Part shown: positions 1 through 6,028 of the stretch, one piece after another
Layout: every line of letters begins with the position of its first letter
Numbering within the stretch: the stretch's first letter is position 1
Origin: Pseudomonadota bacterium
GTDB lineage: Bacteria; Pseudomonadota; Alphaproteobacteria; Reyranellales; Reyranellaceae
NCBI GenBank assembly: GCA_023436825.1
Contig: JAEZHS010000072.1
Coordinates: 1-7,245, forward strand
Direction of reading: 5' to 3'
Length of the DNA: 7,245 nt
Notes under the pieces: model-generated
Told to the model about the DNA's origin: nothing
Seen by the model: the letters and a program-made list of their open reading frames with translations, nothing else
Database searches by the model: none
Made by a program: the position numbers and the translations under genes

Positions 1-297
1 GGGCTGAACTACGTGCAGAAGACGGCGCTGATCATCCTGCCGCAGGCGCTGCGCGTGGTGATCCCGCCGCTGATCATTACCTTCATCGGCTTCTTCAAGG
101 ACACCTCGCTGGTGCTGATCATCGGCATCTTCGACTTCCTCAACACCGCCAACCAGGCGCTGGTCGATCCGGCATGGGCGGGCTACCCCGGCGAGGTCTA
201 CCTGTTCGCCGCCTTCGTCTATTTCTGCTTCTGCTATTCGATGTCGCGGTACTCCAAGCACCTCGAGGTCGAGCTCAACAAGGGAACCCGCCGCTAG
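1..297 (+). CDS. aapM: Amino-acid ABC transporter permease, AapM-like (C-terminal part)
   Basis: This is the C-terminal 98 residues of an inner-membrane permease of the polar amino-acid ABC family; the reading frame is open from base 1 and ends at TAG 295-297, so the start lies outside the window. The visible part begins inside the cytoplasmic EAA loop ([20 protein letters not shown]), the segment that docks on the ATPase. It is followed by the family's typical IPPLI...FKDTSLV stretch and two hydrophobic segments (about residues 20-45 and 60-80). The protein ends in a charged cytoplasmic tail ([11 protein letters not shown]). The ATPase gene follows after 20 bases, as in aapJQMP/bztABCD operons that import general L-amino acids. 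Family membership is clear. The choice of AapM over another permease of the same family rests mainly on the very AapP-like ATPase next to it. Confidence 0.85.
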   Translation, partial: GLNYVQKTALIILPQALRVVIPPLIITFIGFFKDTSLVLIIGIFDFLNTANQALVDPAWAGYPGEVYLFAAFVYFCFCYSMSRYSKHLEVELNKGTRR

Positions 298-303
298 GCG
301 GCC

Positions 304-309
304 AAGGAG
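304..309 (+). promoter_or_regulatory. Ribosome binding site of the aapP-like gene
   Basis: AAGGAG lies eight bases before the ATG at 318 and decides that start against the longer in-frame version beginning at 174. Confidence 0.75.
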
Positions 310-317
310 AACCGGTC

Positions 318-1085
318 ATGGCCGTCACGGCACGCGATCTCAGCAACGTCGCCTCGGTGATCACGCTCCGGGGTGTCAACAAGTGGTTCGGGCAGTTCCA
401 CGTGCTCTCCGACATCAATCTCGACGTCAAGGAAGGCGAAAAGATCGTCATCTGCGGGCCGTCGGGCTCGGGCAAGTCGACGCTGATCCGCTGCATCAAC
501 CGCCTGGAGGAGCATCAGGCCGGCGACCTCGTCGTGCACGGCGTGCCACTCACCAACGACGTCAAGAACATCGAGATGATCCGCCGCGAAGTCGGCATGG
601 TGTTCCAGTCGTTCAACCTCTTCCCGCACCTCACCATCCTCGACAACCTCACCCTGGCGCCGATCTGGGTGAAGAAGATGCCGAAGAAGGATGCCGAGGA
701 GATCGCCATGAACCTGCTGAAGCGGGTGCGCATCCCCGAGCAGGCCCTGAAGTACCCCGGCCAGCTATCGGGCGGCCAGCAGCAGCGCGTCGCGATCGCC
801 CGGGCACTCTGCATGCGGCCCAAGATCATGCTGTTCGACGAGCCGACCTCGGCCCTCGACCCCGAGATGGTGAAGGAAGTGCTCGACGTCATGATCGAGC
901 TCGCGCGCGAAGGCATGACCATGCTCGTGGTGACCCACGAGATGGGCTTTGCCCGCGCCGTGGCCGACCGCGTGATCTTCATGGACCGGGGCGAGATCGT
1001 CGAGCAGAACGAGCCCGAGGAGTTCTTTGCCAACCCGCGGAACGAGCGCACCAAGCTGTTCCTGGGCCAGATCCTGCATCATTGA
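318..1085 (+). CDS. aapP: General L-amino-acid ABC transporter ATP-binding protein, AapP-like
   Basis: A 255-residue cytoplasmic ATPase that powers amino-acid import together with the permease just upstream. All motifs are intact: Walker [10 protein letters not shown] (residues 47-55), Q-loop glutamine in VFQSFN (Q97), signature [15 protein letters not shown] (150-164), Walker [15 protein letters not shown] (170-183) and H-loop histidine in VVTHEMGFA (H207). The stretch NRLEEHQ, the insertion [17 protein letters not shown] and the ending [14 protein letters not shown] are typical of AapP/BztD. The ATG at 318 is chosen over an in-frame ATG at 174 because the longer version would overlap the permease in another frame. 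It also has AAGGAG at 304-309, eight bases upstream. Substrate range cannot be read from the ATPase. Confidence 0.95.
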   Translation: MAVTARDLSNVASVITLRGVNKWFGQFHVLSDINLDVKEGEKIVICGPSGSGKSTLIRCINRLEEHQAGDLVVHGVPLTNDVKNIEMIRREVGMVFQSFNLFPHLTILDNLTLAPIWVKKMPKKDAEEIAMNLLKRVRIPEQALKYPGQLSGGQQQRVAIARALCMRPKIMLFDEPTSALDPEMVKEVLDVMIELAREGMTMLVVTHEMGFARAVADRVIFMDRGEIVEQNEPEEFFANPRNERTKLFLGQILHH

Positions 1086-1125
1086 TCGCTGGGGACGGGC
1101 CACTGGAGCGGCGCGCCGCCAGCGA
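1086..1125 (+). other. Imperfect stem-loop with a 12-bp GC-only palindrome between aapP and rfbB
   Basis: TCGCTGG (1086-1092) is the exact reverse complement of CCAGCGA (1119-1125). Between these arms lies the perfect palindrome GCGGCGCGCCGC (1108-1119). The first arm starts immediately after the aapP stop codon. No T-run follows on the plus strand (the next bases are CTAAAACG), so it is not a standard intrinsic terminator. It could be an mRNA 3'-end stabiliser, an operator, or a chance product of high GC content. Confidence 0.35.
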
Positions 1126-1138
1126 CTAAAACGAAGCC

Positions 1139-2191
1139 ATGAAAGTCCTGGTCACCGGCGGCGCGGGGTTCATCGGTTCGGCCGTCGTGCGCCACATCGT
1201 CCGCGATACCGACTGGACGGTGGCCAACGTCGACAAGCTGACCTACGCCGGCAACCTAGAATCGCTGGCCGAGGCGCGCGACACCAACCGGCACACGCAT
1301 TTCAAGGTCGACATCACCGACCGCTCGGCAATCGACGGCATCTTTGCGAGCTTCCGGCCCGACGCGGTGCTGCATCTCGCCGCCGAAAGCCACGTCGATC
1401 GCTCGATCGATGGTGCCGCCCCCTTCATCGCAACCAACGTCGGCGGCACCTACACGCTCCTCGAGGCGGCGCTCGCCTACTGGCGCAGGCTCGATCCCGA
1501 CGCCCGCGCACGCTTCCGCTTCCAGCACATCTCGACCGACGAGGTGTTCGGCTCGCTGGGGGCCAGCGGCAAGTTCAGCGAGACCACGCCCTACGCGCCG
1601 AACTCGCCCTACGCCGCGAGCAAGGCTGCGTCGGATCATCTGGTGCGCGCCTGGCATCACACGCACGGCCTGCCGACGCTCGCCACCAACTGCTCGAACA
1701 ACTACGGGCCCTATCACTTCCCCGAGAAACTCATCCCGCTCGTCATCATCCGCGCGCTGCGCGGCCAGAAGCTGCCGGTCTACGGCAAGGGCGAGAACGT
1801 GCGCGACTGGCTGCATGTCGAGGATCATGCCGAGGCGTTGACCCTGGTGCTGCGCAAGGGCCGGCCCGGCGAGACCTACAACGTGGGCGGCGACAGCGAG
1901 CGCAAGAACATCGACGTCGTCCGCACGATCTGCACCCTGCTCGACGAGATGGTGCCTGGAAGCCCGCACCGGCCGCACGAGCGGCTGATCGAGTTCGTCA
2001 CCGACCGTCCCGGCCATGACGCGCGCTACGCCATCGACGCCGCCAAGATCAGGACCGAGCTCGGCTGGCGGCCGCGCCACAGCTTCGAAGACGGGCTGCG
2101 CCAGACCGTGCGCTGGTATCTCGACCACAAGGGATGGTGGGAGCGGGTCATGAGCGGGGCATATCGCGGGGAACGACTCGGCCTCGGGTGA
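1139..2191 (+). CDS. rfbB: dTDP-glucose 4,6-dehydratase (RmlB/RfbB)
   Basis: A 350-residue cytoplasmic NAD-dependent dehydratase of the extended SDR family that turns dTDP-D-glucose into dTDP-4-keto-6-deoxy-D-glucose, the branch point to rhamnose and amino-deoxy sugars. The NAD-binding GGAGFIG is at residues 7-13. [13 protein letters not shown] (31-43) and ESHVDRSI (83-90) are family hallmarks. The catalytic Thr-Asp-Glu set lies in ISTDEVFGS (T133, D134, E135), the YxxxK pair is Y158/K162, and [17 protein letters not shown] (184-200) and [12 protein letters not shown] (289-300) line the nucleotide-sugar pocket. Length matches the family. It starts 53 bases after the ABC ATPase with only a weak purine stretch before the ATG, so it may be read through from upstream. 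No rmlA, rmlC or rmlD is beside it. The ketoisomerase and aminotransferase 1.4-2.5 kb away on the other strand could use its product. Confidence 0.96.
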   Translation: MKVLVTGGAGFIGSAVVRHIVRDTDWTVANVDKLTYAGNLESLAEARDTNRHTHFKVDITDRSAIDGIFASFRPDAVLHLAAESHVDRSIDGAAPFIATNVGGTYTLLEAALAYWRRLDPDARARFRFQHISTDEVFGSLGASGKFSETTPYAPNSPYAASKAASDHLVRAWHHTHGLPTLATNCSNNYGPYHFPEKLIPLVIIRALRGQKLPVYGKGENVRDWLHVEDHAEALTLVLRKGRPGETYNVGGDSERKNIDVVRTICTLLDEMVPGSPHRPHERLIEFVTDRPGHDARYAIDAAKIRTELGWRPRHSFEDGLRQTVRWYLDHKGWWERVMSGAYRGERLGLG

Positions 2192-2202
2192 GTTGAATCG
2201 CC

Positions 2203-2358
2203 ATGAGATATATCGTCCTCATGGTCGTCATGGCCCTGCTCGCCGGCTGCGAGCGCGACCCCTACATGGCGCGCAAGGGGGGTTATACGCCGGGCGAGAC
2301 GTACCACCACAAGAGCGGGCTCTACCCAGGCATGCGGGTCAACCAAGCTGGCGCTTGA
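2203..2358 (+). CDS. Small predicted lipoprotein (51 residues)
   Basis: The product is not recognised. The frame encodes 51 residues. It opens with a lipoprotein signal peptide: one Arg at position 2, a hydrophobic stretch IVLMVVMALLA, then the lipobox LAGC with the lipidated cysteine at C16. The mature part is only 36 residues, polar and rich in Gly, Tyr and His (YTPGETYHHKSGLYPGMRV). GGGTGAG at 2186-2192, overlapping the rfbB stop, is a possible ribosome binding site; the gene starts 11 bases after rfbB and may be co-transcribed with it. Its last 20 bases overlap the end of the convergent LLM oxidoreductase gene. The well-formed lipobox argues for a real gene, but its brevity and the overlap keep this tentative. 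A Glu at mature position +2 does not suggest inner-membrane retention. Confidence 0.55.
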   Translation: MRYIVLMVVMALLAGCERDPYMARKGGYTPGETYHHKSGLYPGMRVNQAGA

Positions 2359-3187
2359 GCTCCGCCCAGCGGTCGAGGATGGGTAGGATCCTGTCGGCCT
2401 GCTCCGCCGGCAGCGAGAAGACGACGCGATCGATTCCGAGCTCGCGGTAGCGCTTCAGGCGATCGAGATCGTCGGGCACGCGGAAGGTGCTGATCGGCAG
2501 GCTGGCGGGATCGCGGCCGGCCTCCTTCGCCATGGCGCGGAACTTGTCGAGCACTTCAATGCCGTCGCGATCGAGCCAGTCGTCGCGCGGGATCCAGCCG
2601 TCGCCGTAGCGGACGGCGCGCCGCGCCGCATAGGGGAAGGCACCGCCGACGATGATCGGCGGATGCGGCTTCTGGAACGGCTTGGGCCACTGCTTCATCT
2701 TGTCGAAGTTCACGAATTCGCCGTGATACTCGGGCTCCTCCTCGGCCCAGATCGCCTTCATCGCCTCGACGCGCTCGCGCGCGAGCTTGTGGCGGCTCTC
2801 GAAGGCGGTGCCGTGATTCTCGATCTCGTCCTGGTTCCAGCCGTTGCCGACGCCGAACAGGAAGCGGCCGCCCGACAGCTGGTCGATCGACGAGACCATC
2901 TTGGCGGTGACGATGGGGTCGCGCTGGGTGATCAACGCGATGCCCGTGCCGACCTTCAACCTGGCGGTCACGGTCGCGGCCGTGTTGAGCGCCAGGAACG
3001 GATCCAGCAGCTCGTAGTAGGCGCGCACGAGGCCACCCGATGCCGGGTAGTCGGACTTGCGCGACGAAGGGATGTGCGTGTGCTCCGGAACCCACAGCGA
3101 TTCGAAGTCGCGCTCCTCCATGGCGCGCGCCAGCGGCGCGGGTTGCATGGAATCCGTGGTGAAGAACATGACCGCGCCGATTTTCAT
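2339..3187 (-). CDS. LLM-class (luciferase-like) oxidoreductase, F420-dependent type
   Basis: A 282-residue single-domain TIM-barrel flavin/F420-type oxidoreductase resembling the 'probable F420-dependent oxidoreductase, Rv2161c' group. Visible hallmarks are the N-terminal MKIGAVMFFTTDSM, ESLWVPEHTHIP (29-40), the barrel segment LKVGTGIALITQRDP (77-91), the region LSGGRFLFGVGNGWNQDEIENHG (104-126), the motif PKPFQKPHPPIIVGG (168-182) and RYGDGWIP (193-200). Substrate cannot be predicted, and whether F420 or FMN is used is not shown by the sequence. The start at 3187 is preferred over the in-frame ATG at 3205 because AGGGA lies four bases upstream of it, whereas the upstream ATG has no such site and adds six unmatched residues. 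It diverges from the tyrosine-rich lipoprotein gene and converges with the small lipoprotein. It has no obvious link to the sugar or pterin genes around it. Confidence 0.92.
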   Translation of the reverse strand: MKIGAVMFFTTDSMQPAPLARAMEERDFESLWVPEHTHIPSSRKSDYPASGGLVRAYYELLDPFLALNTAATVTARLKVGTGIALITQRDPIVTAKMVSSIDQLSGGRFLFGVGNGWNQDEIENHGTAFESRHKLARERVEAMKAIWAEEEPEYHGEFVNFDKMKQWPKPFQKPHPPIIVGGAFPYAARRAVRYGDGWIPRDDWLDRDGIEVLDKFRAMAKEAGRDPASLPISTFRVPDDLDRLKRYRELGIDRVVFSLPAEQADRILPILDRWAELKRQLG

Positions 3188-3299
3188 GGTTCCCTGGCTC
3201 CGCATTCACGCGACGATGGCGCGATTGTGGCGATTTCCGAGGATTTGGGAACCACCGAGCGGCGACTCGGTTGTTGCTTCATCGAATGAGGAGACCACC
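3188..3299. promoter_or_regulatory. Divergent intergenic region with two inverted repeats
   Basis: This 112-base gap separates the divergent starts of the LLM oxidoreductase (minus) and the tyrosine-rich lipoprotein (plus), so promoters for both should lie here. No confident -35/-10 pair could be assigned. TGGTTCCC (3187-3194) is repeated inverted as GGGAACCA (3247-3254). ACCGAG (3254-3259) and CTCGGT (3266-3271) could form a 6-bp, 6-base-loop hairpin about 28 bases before the lipoprotein ATG. A direct repeat GCGATT-GTG-GCGATT is also present. Confidence 0.4.
3287..3293 (+). promoter_or_regulatory. Ribosome binding site of the tyrosine-rich lipoprotein gene
   Basis: TGAGGAG ends six bases before the ATG at 3300. 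It is a strong Shine-Dalgarno match that fixes this start against a longer in-frame version beginning at 3057 inside the oxidoreductase gene. Confidence 0.75.
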
Positions 3300-3587
3300 A
3301 TGAACGCCATTTGCTCGAGCGTCGCTCTTGCGACGCTGGCTGTCGGGGTCGCCGCCTGCTCGGTGAACGACGGCTACTACGCGCCCCGCTCCCAGGCTGC
3401 CTACTACCCGGCGCGGACGACCGTCTACAGCACGCCGGCAGCCACCTACTACAGCAGCTACCCGGCGGGGACCTACTACACCTACGACCAGCCCAGCTAC
3501 CAGAAGTCGAACGTGTACAGCTCGCGCTGGGACTACTACCGCAACTACCAGGGCATCCATGACGGCCCGGAGCGCACCGGACCATAA
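3300..3587 (+). CDS. Tyrosine-rich predicted lipoprotein (95 residues)
   Basis: The family is not recognised. The 95-residue product starts with a signal peptide (MNAICSSVALATLAVGVAAC) whose lipobox VAAC puts the lipidated cysteine at residue 20. The 76-residue mature part holds 16 tyrosines, about one in five, mostly as YY pairs in loosely repeated units with Pro, Ser, Thr and Ala (AAYYPA, ATYYSSYPAG, TYYTYDQP). A more charged tail follows (SSRWDYYRNYQGIHDGPERT). All 16 Tyr codons are TAC. There is no cysteine besides the lipidated one in the mature chain. It is probably anchored in the outer membrane and facing the periplasm or the surface. It stands alone on its strand, and its stop lies only four bases from the convergent stop of the aminotransferase gene. 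Signal peptide, ribosome site and composition make a real gene likely; the role is unknown. Confidence 0.8.
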   Translation: MNAICSSVALATLAVGVAACSVNDGYYAPRSQAAYYPARTTVYSTPAATYYSSYPAGTYYTYDQPSYQKSNVYSSRWDYYRNYQGIHDGPERTGP

Positions 3588-3591
3588 CCCC

Positions 3592-4695
3592 TCACCCTCG
3601 TAACGCGACCTGCACGACGGCGGCGACCTCGTCGACCGCCGTCTCAGGCATGTGCGCCCCCATGGGCAGGCTGAGCACGGTCTCGGCGAGCTTCTCCGCC
3701 AGCGGGAACGCACCCTTGCCCAGGCCGAGATCGGCATAGGCGGTCTGGAGATGAGGCGGGATGGGATAGTGGATCAGCGAGCCGATGCCCGCCTTGTCCA
3801 GCGCCGCGATCAGCTCGGCACGGCGGTCGGTGCGCACGACGTAGAGATGCCATACCGGCTCGGCCCATTGCGGTGCGCGCGGCAGGCCGAGGCCGGGAAT
3901 GCCGGCGAGCTTGTCGTCGTAGCGCGCGGCAAGCCGGCGGCGGTGCTCGTTCCAGGCATCGAGCCTCGGCAGCTTTACGCGCAGCAGCGCCGCCTGCATT
4001 TCATCCAGCCGGGAGTTGAAGCCGCGCTCGAGGTTCACGTACTTGACCTTGCTGCCGTAGTTGCGCAGCACGCGGAGCCGATCGGCCAGCCTGGCATCGT
4101 CGGTCGTGACGGCGCCGGCATCGCCGAAGGCGCCGAAATTCTTGGTCGGAAAGAAGCTGTGGGCGCCGGCATCGCCCAGCGCACCGGTACGCCGGCCACG
4201 CACCTTGGCGCCCTGCGCCTGCGCCACGTCCTCGACCACCCTGAGCCCGTGCTTGCGCGCCAGCGCCATGATGGCGTCCATGTCGGCCGGCTCGCCGTAG
4301 AGATGGACCGGCATGATCGCCTTGCTGCGCGAGGTGATCGCGGCGGCGATGCGCTCGGGATCGATGTTGGGTCCGTTCGGCGTCGGCTCGACCGGCACGA
4401 CCTTGGCGCCGACCGCCGTGATCGCCAGCCAGGTGGCGATGTAGGTGTTCGACGGCACGATCACCTCGTCTCCGGCGCCGAGGTCCCAGCCGCGCAGCAC
4501 CAGCTCCAGCGCCTCCAGCCCGTTGCCGAGGCCGACGCAATGCCTGGTGCCGCAGAAGGCGGCGTACTCCGCCTCGAAGGCTTCGACTTCCTTGCCGAGC
4601 ACGAACCAGCCCGATTTCATGACGCGCGCGAAGGCCGCGTCGAACTCGGGCTTCAGCTCGGCATAGACCGCTTTCATGTCGAGGAAGGGGATCAT
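3592..4695 (-). CDS. DegT/DnrJ/EryC1/StrS aminotransferase, probably dTDP-3-amino-3,6-dideoxyhexose forming (FdtB/QdtB-like)
   Basis: A 367-residue PLP enzyme of the sugar aminotransferase family, predicted to transfer an amino group from glutamate to C3 of a dTDP-3-keto-6-deoxyhexose. The N-terminal IPFLDMKAVYAELKPEF (2-18) and SGWFVLGKEVEAFE (28-41) are typical. GNGLEALELVLRG (57-69) binds the cofactor phosphate, VEDVAQAQGA (154-163) carries the PLP-pyridine aspartate D156, and SFFPTKNFGAFGDAGA (180-195) holds the Schiff-base lysine K185. RNYGSKVKY...NSRLDEMQAA (211-236) and HYPIPPHLQTAY (309-320) are conserved substrate and dimer elements. The start at 4695 overlaps the ketoisomerase stop as ATGA; the longer frame to 4965 is out-of-frame shadow. 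Being coupled to an FdtA-like ketoisomerase points to 3-amination, but the sequence does not say whether the product is Fuc3N or Qui3N. It is the last gene of the minus-strand operon. Confidence 0.93.
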   Translation of the reverse strand: MIPFLDMKAVYAELKPEFDAAFARVMKSGWFVLGKEVEAFEAEYAAFCGTRHCVGLGNGLEALELVLRGWDLGAGDEVIVPSNTYIATWLAITAVGAKVVPVEPTPNGPNIDPERIAAAITSRSKAIMPVHLYGEPADMDAIMALARKHGLRVVEDVAQAQGAKVRGRRTGALGDAGAHSFFPTKNFGAFGDAGAVTTDDARLADRLRVLRNYGSKVKYVNLERGFNSRLDEMQAALLRVKLPRLDAWNEHRRRLAARYDDKLAGIPGLGLPRAPQWAEPVWHLYVVRTDRRAELIAALDKAGIGSLIHYPIPPHLQTAYADLGLGKGAFPLAEKLAETVLSLPMGAHMPETAVDEVAAVVQVALRG

Positions 4696-5117
4696 CGTCG
4701 GCTTGAAACCTCGCGCTTGAAGACATCGTAGTCGCGCAGGTACTCGGCGTCCTCGTAGTGGGTCGAGGCGATCACGAGGATGGCCGCCCCCTCGGCGAAG
4801 TCCGTGAGCTCGTGCCAGACCCATGTGCCGACGTACAGGGCGCGCGCCGGGTCGTCCAGACTCACCGTCTCCGTCGTCCGGCCATCGTCGAGATGGACGC
4901 GGCAGCCGCCATGCAGAGGCACGAACACCAGCTCCGACTGGCGATGGCCATGCCGGCCGCGCCATTGCCCTGGCGCGATATGATGCAGCCAGAACAGCCG
5001 CTTGGGTTGGAACGGCAGGTCGCGGCCCGCCTCGAAGAAATTGATGCGGCCACGTTCATCGACCGCGCCCCGCACGTCGATCCAGCGGCAGTTCTTCGTC
5101 TTGAGTCCGGTAGTCAT
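4692..5117 (-). CDS. FdtA/WxcM-like sugar 3,4-ketoisomerase (cupin)
   Basis: A 141-residue cupin-fold protein of the WxcM-like C-terminal family, the group of FdtA, QdtA and Tyl1a. These convert dTDP-4-keto-6-deoxy-glucose to the 3-keto isomer, the substrate for 3-aminotransferases. The visible family pattern is DERGRINFFEAGRDLPFQPKRLFW (20-43), the paired active-site histidines in RGRHGHRQSELVFV (H56 and H58), GCRVHLDDG (71-79), LYVGTWVWHELTDF (94-107) and the closing YLRDYDVFKREV (126-137). Length is normal for the stand-alone enzyme. Its ATG overlaps the EamA stop as ATGA, and its own stop overlaps the aminotransferase start the same way, so ketoisomerase and aminotransferase are made together. 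C4 stereochemistry (FdtA versus QdtA) cannot be decided here. Confidence 0.9.
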   Translation of the reverse strand: MTTGLKTKNCRWIDVRGAVDERGRINFFEAGRDLPFQPKRLFWLHHIAPGQWRGRHGHRQSELVFVPLHGGCRVHLDDGRTTETVSLDDPARALYVGTWVWHELTDFAEGAAILVIASTHYEDAEYLRDYDVFKREVSSRR

Positions 5118-6028
5118 GATCGGGCAGCACCCAGTTTGCGCCATTGCATATAGACCACGCCGCTCAGCGCCACGAGGCCGCCGACGATCTGGTAGGCATT
5201 GGGCATGAAGCCATAGGCCATCGACCACAATACGGCGAAAAACGGCACCAGATTGACCCACAACGACGCCACAGCCACGCCCAGCCGGCTGGCGCCGATG
5301 TTCCAGAAGTAGCCGCCCAGCGCGCTCGCGAACAAGCCGATCGCGAGAATCTGGGTCCACGCCCACCCATCGGTCACGGCCAGCGGCGAACGCGACCAGC
5401 CGAACGCGATCAGCACCACGCCCAGCAGCGCCGTCCAGCCGAAGGCTGACAGCGAGGCCACATAGGCGCGATGGAGCTGGCTCGCGCGATCGAACCAAGC
5501 CTGCGCCTTGATGCTGTAGAGCGTCCAGATCGCGTTGGAGAGCAACACGATGATCTCGCCGCCGCCGAATGTGACATGCGCGCTGCCGACCAGGATCGAA
5601 GAGACGAGGATGGCGCCGCCCAGCAGCGTCAGCACCAGCGCCGTCGGGAAGCCGGGATCGAACCTGAGCCCCGTCACCAGCCGCACCGTCACAGCCGACA
5701 CCAGCGGGCCCGCGACCCCCACGGTGGCGGCGGTGATCGGATTGCTGAACTGAAGGCCGAGCGTATAGACCGCGAAGAAGCTGCCCATCATCAGCCCGAG
5801 CAGGGCGAAGCGGCGCAAATCGAGATCGATGCGCAGCGCCTTCGCCCCCTCGACCAGCAGCAGCAGCGCGCCCAACGCCACGCCAGCCACCGCCGTACGG
5901 ATGGCCGACATCGGGATCAGGTCGAAATGCACCAGCATCACCTTGCTGACGGGCACGTTGGCGCCCCAGCTCGCGCCGACGAAGATCATCGCCGGAAAGG
6001 CGACCAGCATGTGTCCCCGATCGTGCAT
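5114..6028 (-). CDS. EamA-family (drug/metabolite transporter superfamily) membrane protein
   Basis: A 304-residue integral inner-membrane protein made of two EamA repeats, with about ten hydrophobic helices near residues 8-26, 35-58, 73-90, 97-117, 127-146, 156-174, 186-209, 223-242, 247-271 and 276-296. Family cues are FVGASWGANVPVSKV (16-30), the PMSAIRTAVAGVALG stretch after helix 1, LQFSNPITAATVGVAGPLV (92-110), and GGYFWNIGASRLGVAVASLW (238-257) in the second half. The substrate is unknown; members export amino acids, nucleotides, drugs or activated sugars. The start at 6028 makes a TGATG overlap with the FolB-like gene. An alternative ATG at 6010, with GGGGA just upstream, would remove six residues and cannot be excluded. 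It sits inside the operon between the pterin and the amino-sugar genes. Confidence 0.9.
   Translation of the reverse strand: MHDRGHMLVAFPAMIFVGASWGANVPVSKVMLVHFDLIPMSAIRTAVAGVALGALLLLVEGAKALRIDLDLRRFALLGLMMGSFFAVYTLGLQFSNPITAATVGVAGPLVSAVTVRLVTGLRFDPGFPTALVLTLLGGAILVSSILVGSAHVTFGGGEIIVLLSNAIWTLYSIKAQAWFDRASQLHRAYVASLSAFGWTALLGVVLIAFGWSRSPLAVTDGWAWTQILAIGLFASALGGYFWNIGASRLGVAVASLWVNLVPFFAVLWSMAYGFMPNAYQIVGGLVALSGVVYMQWRKLGAARS

Noticed and set aside
1256..2128. A 290-codon minus-strand frame inside rfbB
   Set aside because: It is antisense to a full-length, motif-complete RmlB and has shadow-like composition.
3225..3250. TTGTGG and TTGGGA as possible -35 boxes for the tyrosine-rich lipoprotein
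   Set aside because: No acceptable -10 hexamer lies 16-18 bases downstream of either.
2663..3289. A 208-codon plus-strand frame inside the LLM oxidoreductase
   Set aside because: It is antisense to a well-conserved enzyme gene, with no ribosome site or domain.
3652..4731. Long open frame of 359 codons on the plus strand across the aminotransferase gene
   Set aside because: It is antisense to a gene with intact PLP-enzyme motifs. The translation is the Arg/Asp/Gly/His-rich product typical of GC-rich shadow frames and matches no family I know.
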